From contig NZ_BSTL01000031.1 of the NCBI RefSeq assembly GCF_030269485.1, forward strand, positions 1-64,000: 64,000 bases of DNA. The letters are read 5' to 3'. The notes beneath the pieces are model-generated. The model did not search any database. It was not told where the DNA came from and was given only the letters and a program-made list of their open reading frames with translations. Source of the DNA: Actinoplanes sp. NBRC 103695. GTDB lineage: Bacteria; Actinomycetota; Actinomycetes; Mycobacteriales; Micromonosporaceae. A program made the translations under genes and the position numbers. Positions within the stretch are counted from its first letter, which is position 1; the number at the start of each line of letters is the position of its first letter. This document shows, in pieces, positions 28,114 through 36,886 of this stretch.

Positions 28114-31100
28114 TCAGGAACACTCGGCCGGGGTGACCAGGGCCGCCAGATGGGCGCGGATGGCCTCGACGGTGGTGCCCTCGTCGTCCGTCCGATCGAT
28201 GCCCAGGCCGGTCAGGATGTCCAGCACGCGCTGCCAGTGGTGGCCGGCGGGCCCGTACCGGCACAGGGAGTGGTGGGCGTGGGCGAGTCCGTCGTGGGCG
28301 CGCGCCTCATCCATCGGCTGGCCCAGCTCGCCGGCCAGGACGAGCGCCAGATCGTGGTGGGCGACGGCGGCCTCCGGGTCGCCGGTGGCGTGCCGCAGCC
28401 GGCCCAGGCCCTGCTGGGCCTCGAACTCGAAGTTGCGGTCGCCGGTCCGCCGGGCGAGGTCGAGGACCCGCTGATAACGCTCGCCGGCCCGCGCGTACCG
28501 GCCGAGCAACCGTTCGATGTCGCCGAGACCGGTCAGGGTCTGGAGTTCACCGACCAGGTGACCGATGTCCTGGGCGATCCGCGCCGCGCCTTCGTAGTGA
28601 CCGACCGCCTCGGCGAACCGGCGCCGCGACCGCTCGATCTGACCGAGCCCGGACAGCGCGTTCAGTTCGGCGGCGCGGTGGCCGATGGCGCCCGCGATCC
28701 CCAGCGCGCGCTCCAGATGGTCGGCGGCTTCCGGGTAACGGCCCCGCATCCAGTCGAGGTGGCCGAGCCCGACCAGGGCGTCCAGTTCCCCGGGGCGGTG
28801 ACCCTCGGCGCGGGCGATCGTCAGGGCCTGTCCGAAGTGGTCGGTGGCGTTCGCGTACCGCCCCCGCATCCAGTCGACATGGCCGAGGCCGACCAGGGCC
28901 TCCAGCTCTGCCGGACGGTGGCCCACGGCACGCGCGATCCGCAACGCCCGCCCGAAGTGGTCGAGGGCGTCCGCGTGCCGGTCCAGCAGCCGGCAGATGT
29001 GGCCGAGAGCGGCCAGCACGTCCGCCTCACCGGCCTGGTCGCCGGCGAGACGGGCGGCGGTCAGAGCCTCCTGGTGCAGCGTCTGGGCGTCGTGGTACCG
29101 GCTGCGGCTGCGCAGATACCTGTGCACGATGGCCGACAGGTGCGTGACGAAGTCGTGCCGGTCGTGCCCGGCCGCGTATCTGGCGGTGGCCAGGAGATTG
29201 GGCAGCTCGTCGTCGAGCCACTCCAGGGCCGCGGCCGGATCCGGCAGGTCCGGGACGGCGGTGCGCACCGCGGGCGGCGGCAGGCGGTGCATCTGCTCGA
29301 ACGGGTAGGCGACGCCCATGGCGATCCACGCGGTGTGCCGGTAGTGGTCGAGCAGCCGATGCAGCGGAGCGGCCCGGTCGGCTGCGGCGAGGTTCGCGGC
29401 GTGCGCCCGGATCAGGTCGTGGAACCGGTAGCGGCCGGCGGTGGGCTCGATCAGCAGGTGGACGTCGAGCAGCTGGTCGAGGATCCGCCGGGACTCCGGC
29501 ACGCTGTCGCCGAGGAGCGCGGCGGCGGCGTACGCGTCGAGGTCCGGGCCGGGGTGCAGGCTCGCCAGCCGATAGGCCCGCTGCTGATCGGGGTCGAGGT
29601 GCCGGTAGGAAAGGTCCAGGGCGGTGACGACGCTGCGCTGGCCGGCCTCCAGCTCGCCCAGCCGGTGCTGCTGGTCGCGGAGCCGCCGGATCAGGTGGGA
29701 GAGACCCCAGGTGGGATGCGACCGCAGCCGGCCGGCCGCGATGCGGATCGCCAGCGGCAGCCCGCCGCACAGCTCGGCCAGCTCGGCCAGCTCGGCCAGC
29801 CGGTCCGGCGACTCGTTGCCGAGCCGATCGCCGCCGGCGGTGGAGACCAGCAGCCGGACGGCGTCCGAGGTGGGCAGAGGATCCAAGGACAGCGTACGGG
29901 TGTGATCCAGCCCCGCGAGCCGGCGGCGGCTGGTGATCAGCACCAGGCAGCCCGGCGCGCCCGGAACCAGGGGCAGCACCTGGTCCTCGCCGGCGGCGTT
30001 GTCCAGCAGGATCAGCACCCGCCGGCCGGCCAGCCGGGTCCGGTACAGCGCGGCCCGCTGCTCCAGGCCCTCCGGCATCTGCGTCTCCGGCACGCCCAGC
30101 GCGCGCAGCATGTGCTCGAGCGCCTCCGCCGGCTCGATCGGCTCCCTGCAGTGCGTGTGGCCGTGCAGGTCGATGAACAGCTGCCCGTCGGGGTACTTCC
30201 CGGCGAGCCGATGCGCGGTGTGCACCGCGAGGGCCGTCTTGCCGATCCCGGCCATCCCGTCGATCGCGCTGATCACCACGGTGGACACGTCCTGGCCCTG
30301 CTCGACCGTTTCCAGTTCCCGGACCCGGCCGGTGAACAACTGCGGCGCCGCGGGCAACTGCCGGGGCACGGTTCGATGCGCGGCCGGGGCCGCCGGTTCC
30401 GGGGCCTTGCCGGCGAGCAGTTCGGCGTAGATGTGCTGGAGTTCCGGGCCCGGGTCGGTGCCGAGCTCGTCCACCAGACGGGTACGGATCGCCGCGTACT
30501 GTTCCAGCGCCTCCGCCGACCGCCCGCCGCGTTGCAGCAGCAGAAGCAGGCGCGCCCACAACGTCTCGCGGAGCGGATGCAGCGCGGTCAGGTCGCGCAG
30601 CTCGGCGACCAGGCCCGCCCTGTCCGGCCGCAGATCGACGAACCGCTCGATCGCGGCCAGCCGGCGCTCGACAAGGCGCGGCGTTTCGGCCTGGGCCAGC
30701 CACTCCGACGGCACGTGACCGAACGGCGTTCCCCGCCAGAGCCGTAACGCGTCCCCGAGCAACGCTTGCTCCACCGCCGGGTCGGAGGTCAGCGCCGCCT
30801 CGTCGAGGAGCCGGAGGAATCGCAGGGCGTCGACCTCGTCCGCGGTGACGTTCAGGACATAGCCGGTCGCGTCGGCCGAGATGGCGCCGGCGCCGAGGAC
30901 CGCGCGGAGCCGGGCGACATAGGTGTGCACGGTCGCCCGGACGGCGACGGGCGGGCGGGCGCCCCAGACGGCCTCCGCGATCCGGTCCATCGTGACCGCG
31001 CGGCCGGCCGACATGGCCAGCACCGCGAGCAGGGCCCGCTGGCGGCCGGCCGTCAGGTCGACGGGCCGCCCGCCGACCGCCACGTCGAGCGGGCCGAGCA

Positions 31101-31122
31101 CGCCGATGCGCAGAACGTCCAT
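28114..31122 (-). CDS. AfsR/SARP-type transcriptional regulator with NB-ARC and TPR
   Basis: 1002 aa from ATG 31122 (DVLRIGVLGPLDVAVGG). Order: OmpR-like winged helix (~1-95), bacterial transcriptional activation domain (~100-245), NB-ARC ATPase with Walker A GMAGIGKTALA and LILLDNA, then ~10 TPR units (for example LAALGHICRLLDRHADALDH). This is the standard AfsR layout and length. I prefer 31122 because a 12-bp hairpin occupies the region of the longer frame's start (31197). AfsR proteins activate secondary-metabolite genes; the nearest target candidate is the kamA-pls operon, on proximity only. Confidence 0.9.
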   Translation of the reverse strand: MDVLRIGVLGPLDVAVGGRPVDLTAGRQRALLAVLAMSAGRAVTMDRIAEAVWGARPPVAVRATVHTYVARLRAVLGAGAISADATGYVLNVTADEVDALRFLRLLDEAALTSDPAVEQALLGDALRLWRGTPFGHVPSEWLAQAETPRLVERRLAAIERFVDLRPDRAGLVAELRDLTALHPLRETLWARLLLLLQRGGRSAEALEQYAAIRTRLVDELGTDPGPELQHIYAELLAGKAPEPAAPAAHRTVPRQLPAAPQLFTGRVRELETVEQGQDVSTVVISAIDGMAGIGKTALAVHTAHRLAGKYPDGQLFIDLHGHTHCREPIEPAEALEHMLRALGVPETQMPEGLEQRAALYRTRLAGRRVLILLDNAAGEDQVLPLVPGAPGCLVLITSRRRLAGLDHTRTLSLDPLPTSDAVRLLVSTAGGDRLGNESPDRLAELAELAELCGGLPLAIRIAAGRLRSHPTWGLSHLIRRLRDQQHRLGELEAGQRSVVTALDLSYRHLDPDQQRAYRLASLHPGPDLDAYAAAALLGDSVPESRRILDQLLDVHLLIEPTAGRYRFHDLIRAHAANLAAADRAAPLHRLLDHYRHTAWIAMGVAYPFEQMHRLPPPAVRTAVPDLPDPAAALEWLDDELPNLLATARYAAGHDRHDFVTHLSAIVHRYLRSRSRYHDAQTLHQEALTAARLAGDQAGEADVLAALGHICRLLDRHADALDHFGRALRIARAVGHRPAELEALVGLGHVDWMRGRYANATDHFGQALTIARAEGHRPGELDALVGLGHLDWMRGRYPEAADHLERALGIAGAIGHRAAELNALSGLGQIERSRRRFAEAVGHYEGAARIAQDIGHLVGELQTLTGLGDIERLLGRYARAGERYQRVLDLARRTGDRNFEFEAQQGLGRLRHATGDPEAAVAHHDLALVLAGELGQPMDEARAHDGLAHAHHSLCRYGPAGHHWQRVLDILTGLGIDRTDDEGTTVEAIRAHLAALVTPAECS

Positions 31123-31196
31123 GTCGGACGACGATAGGTCGAATCCGCGCCCCGGCGGGACCCATTTGACGGTGCTCGAATAGCTCCCCGACGACA

Positions 31197-31228
31197 CCGC
31201 GCCGCCGGCAGGTTCACCGGCGGCGCGG
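31197..31228 (-). terminator. 12-bp GC hairpin after the RHS gene
   Basis: CCGCGCCGCCGG (31197-31208) pairs with CCGGCGGCGCGG (31217-31228). It lies between the RHS stop (31255) and the AfsR-like start. No T-run; a structural terminator is plausible. Confidence 0.6.
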
Positions 31229-31254
31229 GCATCAGGGGTTTCACCGATGCGCGG

Positions 31255-34200
31255 TCAACACCCTTCCTGCTGGAAGCCTAGATAGGAGGAGTAGGTGGCG
31301 CCGCCGGCCACCGCGCCGCCCGCAAGGGAAATGACCTTTCCGACAGGGTCGGGGACGACGATCGCGCCCGCGATGCCCAGGACGACACCCATGCCATTCG
31401 AGGCAAGCCCGATTCCCTCCTTTTTGCACTTCGGCGTGATGCGAGGGTTCGCCTTGGCGGAGTAGGAGCAGTTCTCACCCGACGCGTTGTACTTGCAATT
31501 GCTGATGACCCGCGACCCGCCGTCGACGGTGAGGTTCACGATCTGGACGCTGGTGGGGGTTCGCATCTTGACGGTCAGCGTGCGCCCGGTTCCTTCGTGA
31601 CTTCCGGCGAAACAGATCAGGGTGCCGAAGCCGTTACCGTCGTAGCAGAGGCTTCGCGGCGGGGCGTCGGTGATCGTCGGGCCGGGTTCCCAGCCGGCGG
31701 CGGCGGTGCAGGGCGCCTCGCCGTCGGGGCAGTTGGCCTTGTTGCGGTTCGGCTGCGGCGCCGCGGCCGGCGAGTAGTACCAGGCCGGCGGTTGCGCCCG
31801 CTTGGGTGTGCCGAGACCGTTGGCGCAGACGCCGTCGGGGCAGAGCCCCCGGCGGGCCGGCACCGCCGGGCCGATCGGCGGCGCGTACGGGACAGACGGT
31901 CCGACGGGCGCGGACCAGACCGGCGGCGCGGCGACCGGCGGCGGTGAGTAGCAACAGGTGTCGGCCTTCTTCCCGCCGTCGCAGGCGATGCCGTCGACAC
32001 CGCAGTTGACCGCCAGGCCGGTCGGGTCGGCGAAGGTCACCGGCGAGTTGTTCGCGTACGCGTACCCGTTGAGCTGCTGGGGATCCTTGATGTCGGCGAC
32101 CGGGTCGACCGAGAGGAAACGCCCGTTGCCCGCGTCGTACTGCCGGGCGCCGACCGTCACCAGCCCGGTGGACGGGTTGTCGGTGCCGCCGACGAACCCG
32201 CGTTCGGTCGGGAACGACGCCGCCTCGCCCCGGGGCACGCCGAACGGTGTCTGGCGCCGCTTCACCACGGCCTGGGTCGCCTCGTCGACGGACAGTTGCA
32301 GGGTGCCCTGGTGGTCGCCGGCCAGCCAGGTGGTCCCGGCCGTGGTGCGCATCGCGATCGTCCTACCGCCGAACGAGTAGTACCTGGTGGGCGCCTGCGC
32401 GCCGGTCCTCCGGTCGATGCGGAGTTCCTGCCCGCCCAGGTAGAGCGTGATCGCGGACGGGTCACGGCGCAGGAGCACGGTCCCCTCGGCGTCGTACCGG
32501 AACGCCGTCGTCAGGTCCTGCTCGGTGACCGAGAGCAGCTTGCCCTCGAGGCTCCAGTCGAGCTGCTGGCCGGGCCGGGCCACGGTGTTGCCCGTCTCGT
32601 CGTACCCGAAGGTCTCGGTCCTGGGTGTTGACCCTGGCGAGGTGGTCGTGACGCTGCCCAGCTTGTGCCCGGCGGGGTAGGCCGACGTGCGGACCGTGTC
32701 GCCGGCGGCGCCGTGCCGGGTCTCGGAGAGCCGGTTGCCGGACGCGGAGTAGGTGTACCCGTTCCAGTACGGCGCGGTGGTACCGAGGGTGGCCGTGCTC
32801 GGGCCGGACGCGCACTCCCCGGTGCTGGTGAACGCCTCGGTGAGCCGGCGCAGGTGGTCGTACCGGAAGCACTGCGTGTCCTGGGCCAGACCGTCGGGCT
32901 TGTCGGCGACGGACAGGATGTTGCCCGCCGGGTCGTAGGTGTAGGTGGTGTCGGTCTGCATCGGGCGGGGCAGTTCGGCGTCGACGATGCTGCGCTGCGG
33001 CCGCCGGGTGCCGGTCTCGTAGAGGGACGTCTGCCAGACCCGCCGGCCCTCGACGCCGTACTGGATCCGCTGCGGCTCGCCGTACCGGGTGAGGTCGGTG
33101 GCGGTGACGTAGTCGGCGTTGGTCCGCACCGGGGTCGTCTGCAGGGAACCTTTGAGCCCGACCGGGTTGCCGAGGTCGTCGTAGACGGTGGTGACCGTCT
33201 CGGCGGGCAGGTCGCCGATCTGCGGCAGCACCGTGCCGTCGACGCTGCCGTCGGTGTTGTAGGCGGTCGTGACGGTGTACGAGGCGGCCATCATGCCGTC
33301 CGCCTCGGGGAAGCCGACACTGGCCCGGGTCACCTGGTAACGCTCGGAGTACCCGCCGACGGTCGAGGTGTACGCCTTGCCGCCCTCGTAGCGGGTGCTG
33401 GTCGCGGGATGGCCCTTGCCGCGGGGCACGGTGTCGTAGGTCCAGGCGGCGCGGATCGGGCCGTCCGCCGAGCCCTCCCGGCCGCTGGTGACCCGGTCCA
33501 GGTCGTCGTAGGTGTAGGCGATCGTCCGGTCGCGGGCGTCGGTCACGGTCCGGATCCGGTCGGCCGCGTCGTACGTCTTGCGGGTGGTGCCCGCGTCCAC
33601 GTCCTCGGCGCGGATCTCGCGGCCCCGCAGGTCGTAGAACCAGCGCCAGGTCTCGTTGCCGGCGTTGGTGACGCCGGCGAGCTGTCCCGCCCTCGTGTAC
33701 GTGTACGAGGTGACGTGCGCGGGTTCGGCGCCGCGGTGCTGGAGCCGCTGCACGGTCTGCCCGCGCGCGTCGGTGACCGCGGTCGTGGTGGTGCCACCGG
33801 CGGGCGGCACCACGGTGACCCGGTCGCCGCCGTACGTGGTGGTGGTCGGCCAGCTGCTGTGCGCGGTGCGGAACGTCTGCGTGACGGGCCGGCCGGCGCC
33901 GTCGTAGCCCACGTCGGTGAAGGCCGGCAGCACGGTCTGCAGCGGCACGGTGAGGCGCTGGTCGATGTCGCCGTCGTTGAAGTACGGCCGGGTGCTGCGG
34001 GCGACCTGGCCCCGCCCGTCGTACTGGGTGTAGGTCAGCAGGCGCCCACCGCCGGGCGCGGGCGTCTGCGTCTGGCGGACCCGCATCCGGCCGTCGTGGA
34101 CCGTGGTCGTCGCGATCCGGTTGCCGTTGGGCTTCACGACGGTGGAGACGATGACGTTGGCGGCGGTGTTGCTCACCACGTAGTCGTACTGCTGGTGCGG

Positions 34201-36849
34201 TTCGCTGCCGCCGGGCAGCCGCCGGGCGTCCGGCAGCCACACCTTGGTGAGCCGGCCCACCGGGTCGTAGACGGACGTGGTGGTGCGCCCGTTGGCGTCG
34301 GCGACGGTCAACGGCTTGCCCCACGCCGGTTCCAGGGTCGTGGTCTCGGTGTGCCCCAGCGGGTTGGTGACCGTCGTGGCGGTGACCGGGCCGCCCTCGG
34401 CCGGCGTGTAGGCGGTCGTGGTGGTGCGGCCCAGCGCGTCCGTCCGGGCGGTCACCCGGCCGTGCTTGTCGTAGGTGGTCGTGCCGCTCAGGACACGGAC
34501 CGGTTCGGTGGTCCAGTGGTCGAGGACGCGGACCGCGGTGGGGTTGCCGTCGTCGTCGTAGGTCGTCGCGGTGTCCGCGATCGCGTCGGCCGGGTGGTCC
34601 GGCGTGACGTCGCACGCCACGCCGTCGGTCCGGGACCGGGTGACCGGGTCGAGGATCCAGCGGCCGGTGTCCGGGCCGTAGGTGAGCCTGGTGCAGCGGT
34701 CGTCGGCCGCCGTCGCGTCGTCACCGCGGTCGTCGATCCGTTCCGGCAGACCCCGATCGGTCCAGGTGGTGGTGGTCCGGGTGGTGCGCTGCCCGCCGGC
34801 CGCGAGCGTGGTGAAGGTCCGTTCGAGCCCCATTCTGGTGAGGTACGACTTGAGCGCCCCCCGGCTCGCGAACGGCCCCTGCACATCGGGGGTGTTGACC
34901 GTACGGGTGAGGACCGTGCCCGTGTCACCGGCGTAGGTGGTCGTCTCGAACTCGAAGCCGGCCAGCCAGTCGTCGTCGGTGCGGGTGGCGCCGGTGGCGT
35001 CCTCCACGGTCACGGTGCCGGCGTCCCGGTCGCCGCTCATGCCCCGGTGGTAGCGATGCTCGGTCTTGCCGACCGAGTCCGCCGCCCCGCTGCCCCGGCG
35101 CACGACGACCTTGCCGTAGCCGCGGAACTCGTTCCAGTCGCGCTTGTCGTCCTTGGTGAACTCCGAGGTGTCGTAATGCCAGGCGGCGCCGCCGAGGTAC
35201 TCGTAGCGGGTCTCCATCGGGGTGGTGCTGGCCAGCTGATCCGTCTCGACGATCTTGCTGACGACGTACTTGTGGAAGTGGTCGGTGCGTTCGGCGAGGG
35301 CCGCGTTGCGCCAGGTCACCGGGAAGCACCGCTTGGTGTTCCCGGCGCCCTTGGCCGGCGCGGTCGTGCAGTCCGGGTCGGCGTAGATCACCCCGGTGAC
35401 GGCGCCGGTCTCGGTGACCACGCGATTGATCCGGTAGCGGCGCAGCGGGAACGCGGTCGGTTGCGGGTCGACCCGGTTCGCCAGGGCCATGCCGGCGAAC
35501 ACGGTCGGTGGCAGGTCGAGCGCCTGGCCGACGTGGCCGGTGTGGGTGACGGAGGACAACCACAGCGCGGGCTGGCCGCCGTCGCCGGGCTTGGGGAACT
35601 CGTGGGCGAGACGCCAGCTGTCGACCAGGGCGAGCCCGCCGGCCCGCCGGACGAAGGTCTTCACCGATTCCAGGCGCTTGGTCGACCAGAACGTCGGCGC
35701 GTGCTGATCCTTGCAGGCGCCGCCGTCGCAGGCGGACTTCCAGGGCACGTCGACCCAGTTCTCCGGGTGGTCCCGGTTGCAGGTGCTCTCCTTGACGCAC
35801 CGGTCGGCGGTCCCGAACTCGATCACCGCGGCGGGGCTGCCGCCGGCCCGCATCCCGTACTCGATCTTCCGCAGGGTGCCGCCCCGGGTGTACGGCGCGG
35901 CGGTCTCCTTGAGGTTCTGGCCGTAGTTGTTCGTCTCCGCGTCGTAGGTGTACTCGATCGTGTTGCCGTTGCGGTCCACGATCCTGTCGAGGTTCCAGCG
36001 CCAGGCCTGGCGGCACGAGGACGCCTCGAAACTGCCGGCGTGGCAGGGTTCGCCCTCGTCGTCGCCGTAGACGGGCACGGTCCAGGTCGACTTCGCCGCG
36101 GCGCTCGAGCCGAAGAAGTACTGGGTGCCGCCGGTCGTGGTGATCTTCCACGACTCGCCGTCGTCGTCGCCGTTGCCCTCCTCGGTCACCCGCTCGATGC
36201 GGGCGCCGTCGTCGCTCTGGGCCCGCCAGAGGCGCGACGTGCCCTCACGGATGAGCTGACCCCCTCCCCCGGGGTACGACGCCACGGCGTTGTCGGTACG
36301 CCAGCACAGGTCGCCGGTCTTCGGCGGCGTGGTCCCCTCGGTGTCCTCGGAGCAACCGCCGTAGATCCGCTCGACGAAGCCCGCCGACAACTCCCAGCCG
36401 TCGCCGACCCAGGAGGACTGGTTGTTCGTCGCGCTGTTGCGGCCGTCCAGGCTGGACGACGAGTACGACAGCGCGAGCGGCGGCTGCAGCCCGCCTGGCG
36501 CGGGCGGCACAGCGAACGGGTACGACCAGGTGAAGTCGCCGGTCTGCGCCGACACCTCCCAGGTCGCCGACGGTGCCAGCGGGGTGGCGGAGTAGGTGCC
36601 GGCGCCGTCCTTCGGCGGGATCCCGGCGGTGGGCTGGTTGCCCCGCAGGATGTTGGTGCCCACCTCGTCCGCCGGGAGCCCGCCGAGGTCCTGGCGCCCG
36701 TCGGTGGTTCCGGGCACCGACGCGACGGTCGGCAGCGGAACGGTGGGGGTGGCCGCCGCGGCCGCCGCGGGCCGCCCCAGCACCGCGAGGGTGGTCGCGA
36801 TGAGTGCCACCACCAGGGCGGGCGACACTCGTCTTCTGATATTTCGCAC
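31255..36849 (-). CDS. Secreted RHS/YD-repeat protein with variable C-terminal domain
   Basis: 1864 aa from GTG 36849, chosen because GAGGAG is 7 nt upstream. Signal peptide (RRRVSPALVVALIATTLAVLG then Ala-rich site). Next come a beta-rich secretion and capping region, dozens of YD repeats (for example TYTYDPAGNILSV, YTYSASGNRLSET) and the RHS core end (GRFLSVDPVADIKDPQQLNG, ANNSPVTFADPTGL). Beyond it is a unique ~250-aa tail (31255 to about 32010) with ~14 Cys, Pro-rich linkers and a hydrophobic glycine-zipper-like end (GIAGAIVVPDPVGKVISLAG). This is a polymorphic-toxin layout, but the tail matches no toxin I know and no small immunity gene follows. It is 37 nt behind the LamG giant and in the same operon. 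Confidence 0.88.
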   Translation of the reverse strand: MRNIRRRVSPALVVALIATTLAVLGRPAAAAAATPTVPLPTVASVPGTTDGRQDLGGLPADEVGTNILRGNQPTAGIPPKDGAGTYSATPLAPSATWEVSAQTGDFTWSYPFAVPPAPGGLQPPLALSYSSSSLDGRNSATNNQSSWVGDGWELSAGFVERIYGGCSEDTEGTTPPKTGDLCWRTDNAVASYPGGGGQLIREGTSRLWRAQSDDGARIERVTEEGNGDDDGESWKITTTGGTQYFFGSSAAAKSTWTVPVYGDDEGEPCHAGSFEASSCRQAWRWNLDRIVDRNGNTIEYTYDAETNNYGQNLKETAAPYTRGGTLRKIEYGMRAGGSPAAVIEFGTADRCVKESTCNRDHPENWVDVPWKSACDGGACKDQHAPTFWSTKRLESVKTFVRRAGGLALVDSWRLAHEFPKPGDGGQPALWLSSVTHTGHVGQALDLPPTVFAGMALANRVDPQPTAFPLRRYRINRVVTETGAVTGVIYADPDCTTAPAKGAGNTKRCFPVTWRNAALAERTDHFHKYVVSKIVETDQLASTTPMETRYEYLGGAAWHYDTSEFTKDDKRDWNEFRGYGKVVVRRGSGAADSVGKTEHRYHRGMSGDRDAGTVTVEDATGATRTDDDWLAGFEFETTTYAGDTGTVLTRTVNTPDVQGPFASRGALKSYLTRMGLERTFTTLAAGGQRTTRTTTTWTDRGLPERIDDRGDDATAADDRCTRLTYGPDTGRWILDPVTRSRTDGVACDVTPDHPADAIADTATTYDDDGNPTAVRVLDHWTTEPVRVLSGTTTYDKHGRVTARTDALGRTTTTAYTPAEGGPVTATTVTNPLGHTETTTLEPAWGKPLTVADANGRTTTSVYDPVGRLTKVWLPDARRLPGGSEPHQQYDYVVSNTAANVIVSTVVKPNGNRIATTTVHDGRMRVRQTQTPAPGGGRLLTYTQYDGRGQVARSTRPYFNDGDIDQRLTVPLQTVLPAFTDVGYDGAGRPVTQTFRTAHSSWPTTTTYGGDRVTVVPPAGGTTTTAVTDARGQTVQRLQHRGAEPAHVTSYTYTRAGQLAGVTNAGNETWRWFYDLRGREIRAEDVDAGTTRKTYDAADRIRTVTDARDRTIAYTYDDLDRVTSGREGSADGPIRAAWTYDTVPRGKGHPATSTRYEGGKAYTSTVGGYSERYQVTRASVGFPEADGMMAASYTVTTAYNTDGSVDGTVLPQIGDLPAETVTTVYDDLGNPVGLKGSLQTTPVRTNADYVTATDLTRYGEPQRIQYGVEGRRVWQTSLYETGTRRPQRSIVDAELPRPMQTDTTYTYDPAGNILSVADKPDGLAQDTQCFRYDHLRRLTEAFTSTGECASGPSTATLGTTAPYWNGYTYSASGNRLSETRHGAAGDTVRTSAYPAGHKLGSVTTTSPGSTPRTETFGYDETGNTVARPGQQLDWSLEGKLLSVTEQDLTTAFRYDAEGTVLLRRDPSAITLYLGGQELRIDRRTGAQAPTRYYSFGGRTIAMRTTAGTTWLAGDHQGTLQLSVDEATQAVVKRRQTPFGVPRGEAASFPTERGFVGGTDNPSTGLVTVGARQYDAGNGRFLSVDPVADIKDPQQLNGYAYANNSPVTFADPTGLAVNCGVDGIACDGGKKADTCCYSPPPVAAPPVWSAPVGPSVPYAPPIGPAVPARRGLCPDGVCANGLGTPKRAQPPAWYYSPAAAPQPNRNKANCPDGEAPCTAAAGWEPGPTITDAPPRSLCYDGNGFGTLICFAGSHEGTGRTLTVKMRTPTSVQIVNLTVDGGSRVISNCKYNASGENCSYSAKANPRITPKCKKEGIGLASNGMGVVLGIAGAIVVPDPVGKVISLAGGAVAGGATYSSYLGFQQEGC

Positions 36850-36886
36850 GTGCTTGCTCCTCGGACGAGACACGGATGTGGCGGGG

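Noticed and set aside
31122..31197. Longer N-terminus for the AfsR-like regulator
   Set aside because: The extension is low-complexity and its start falls in the 12-bp terminator stem; the family begins at the DVLRIGVLGPL strand.
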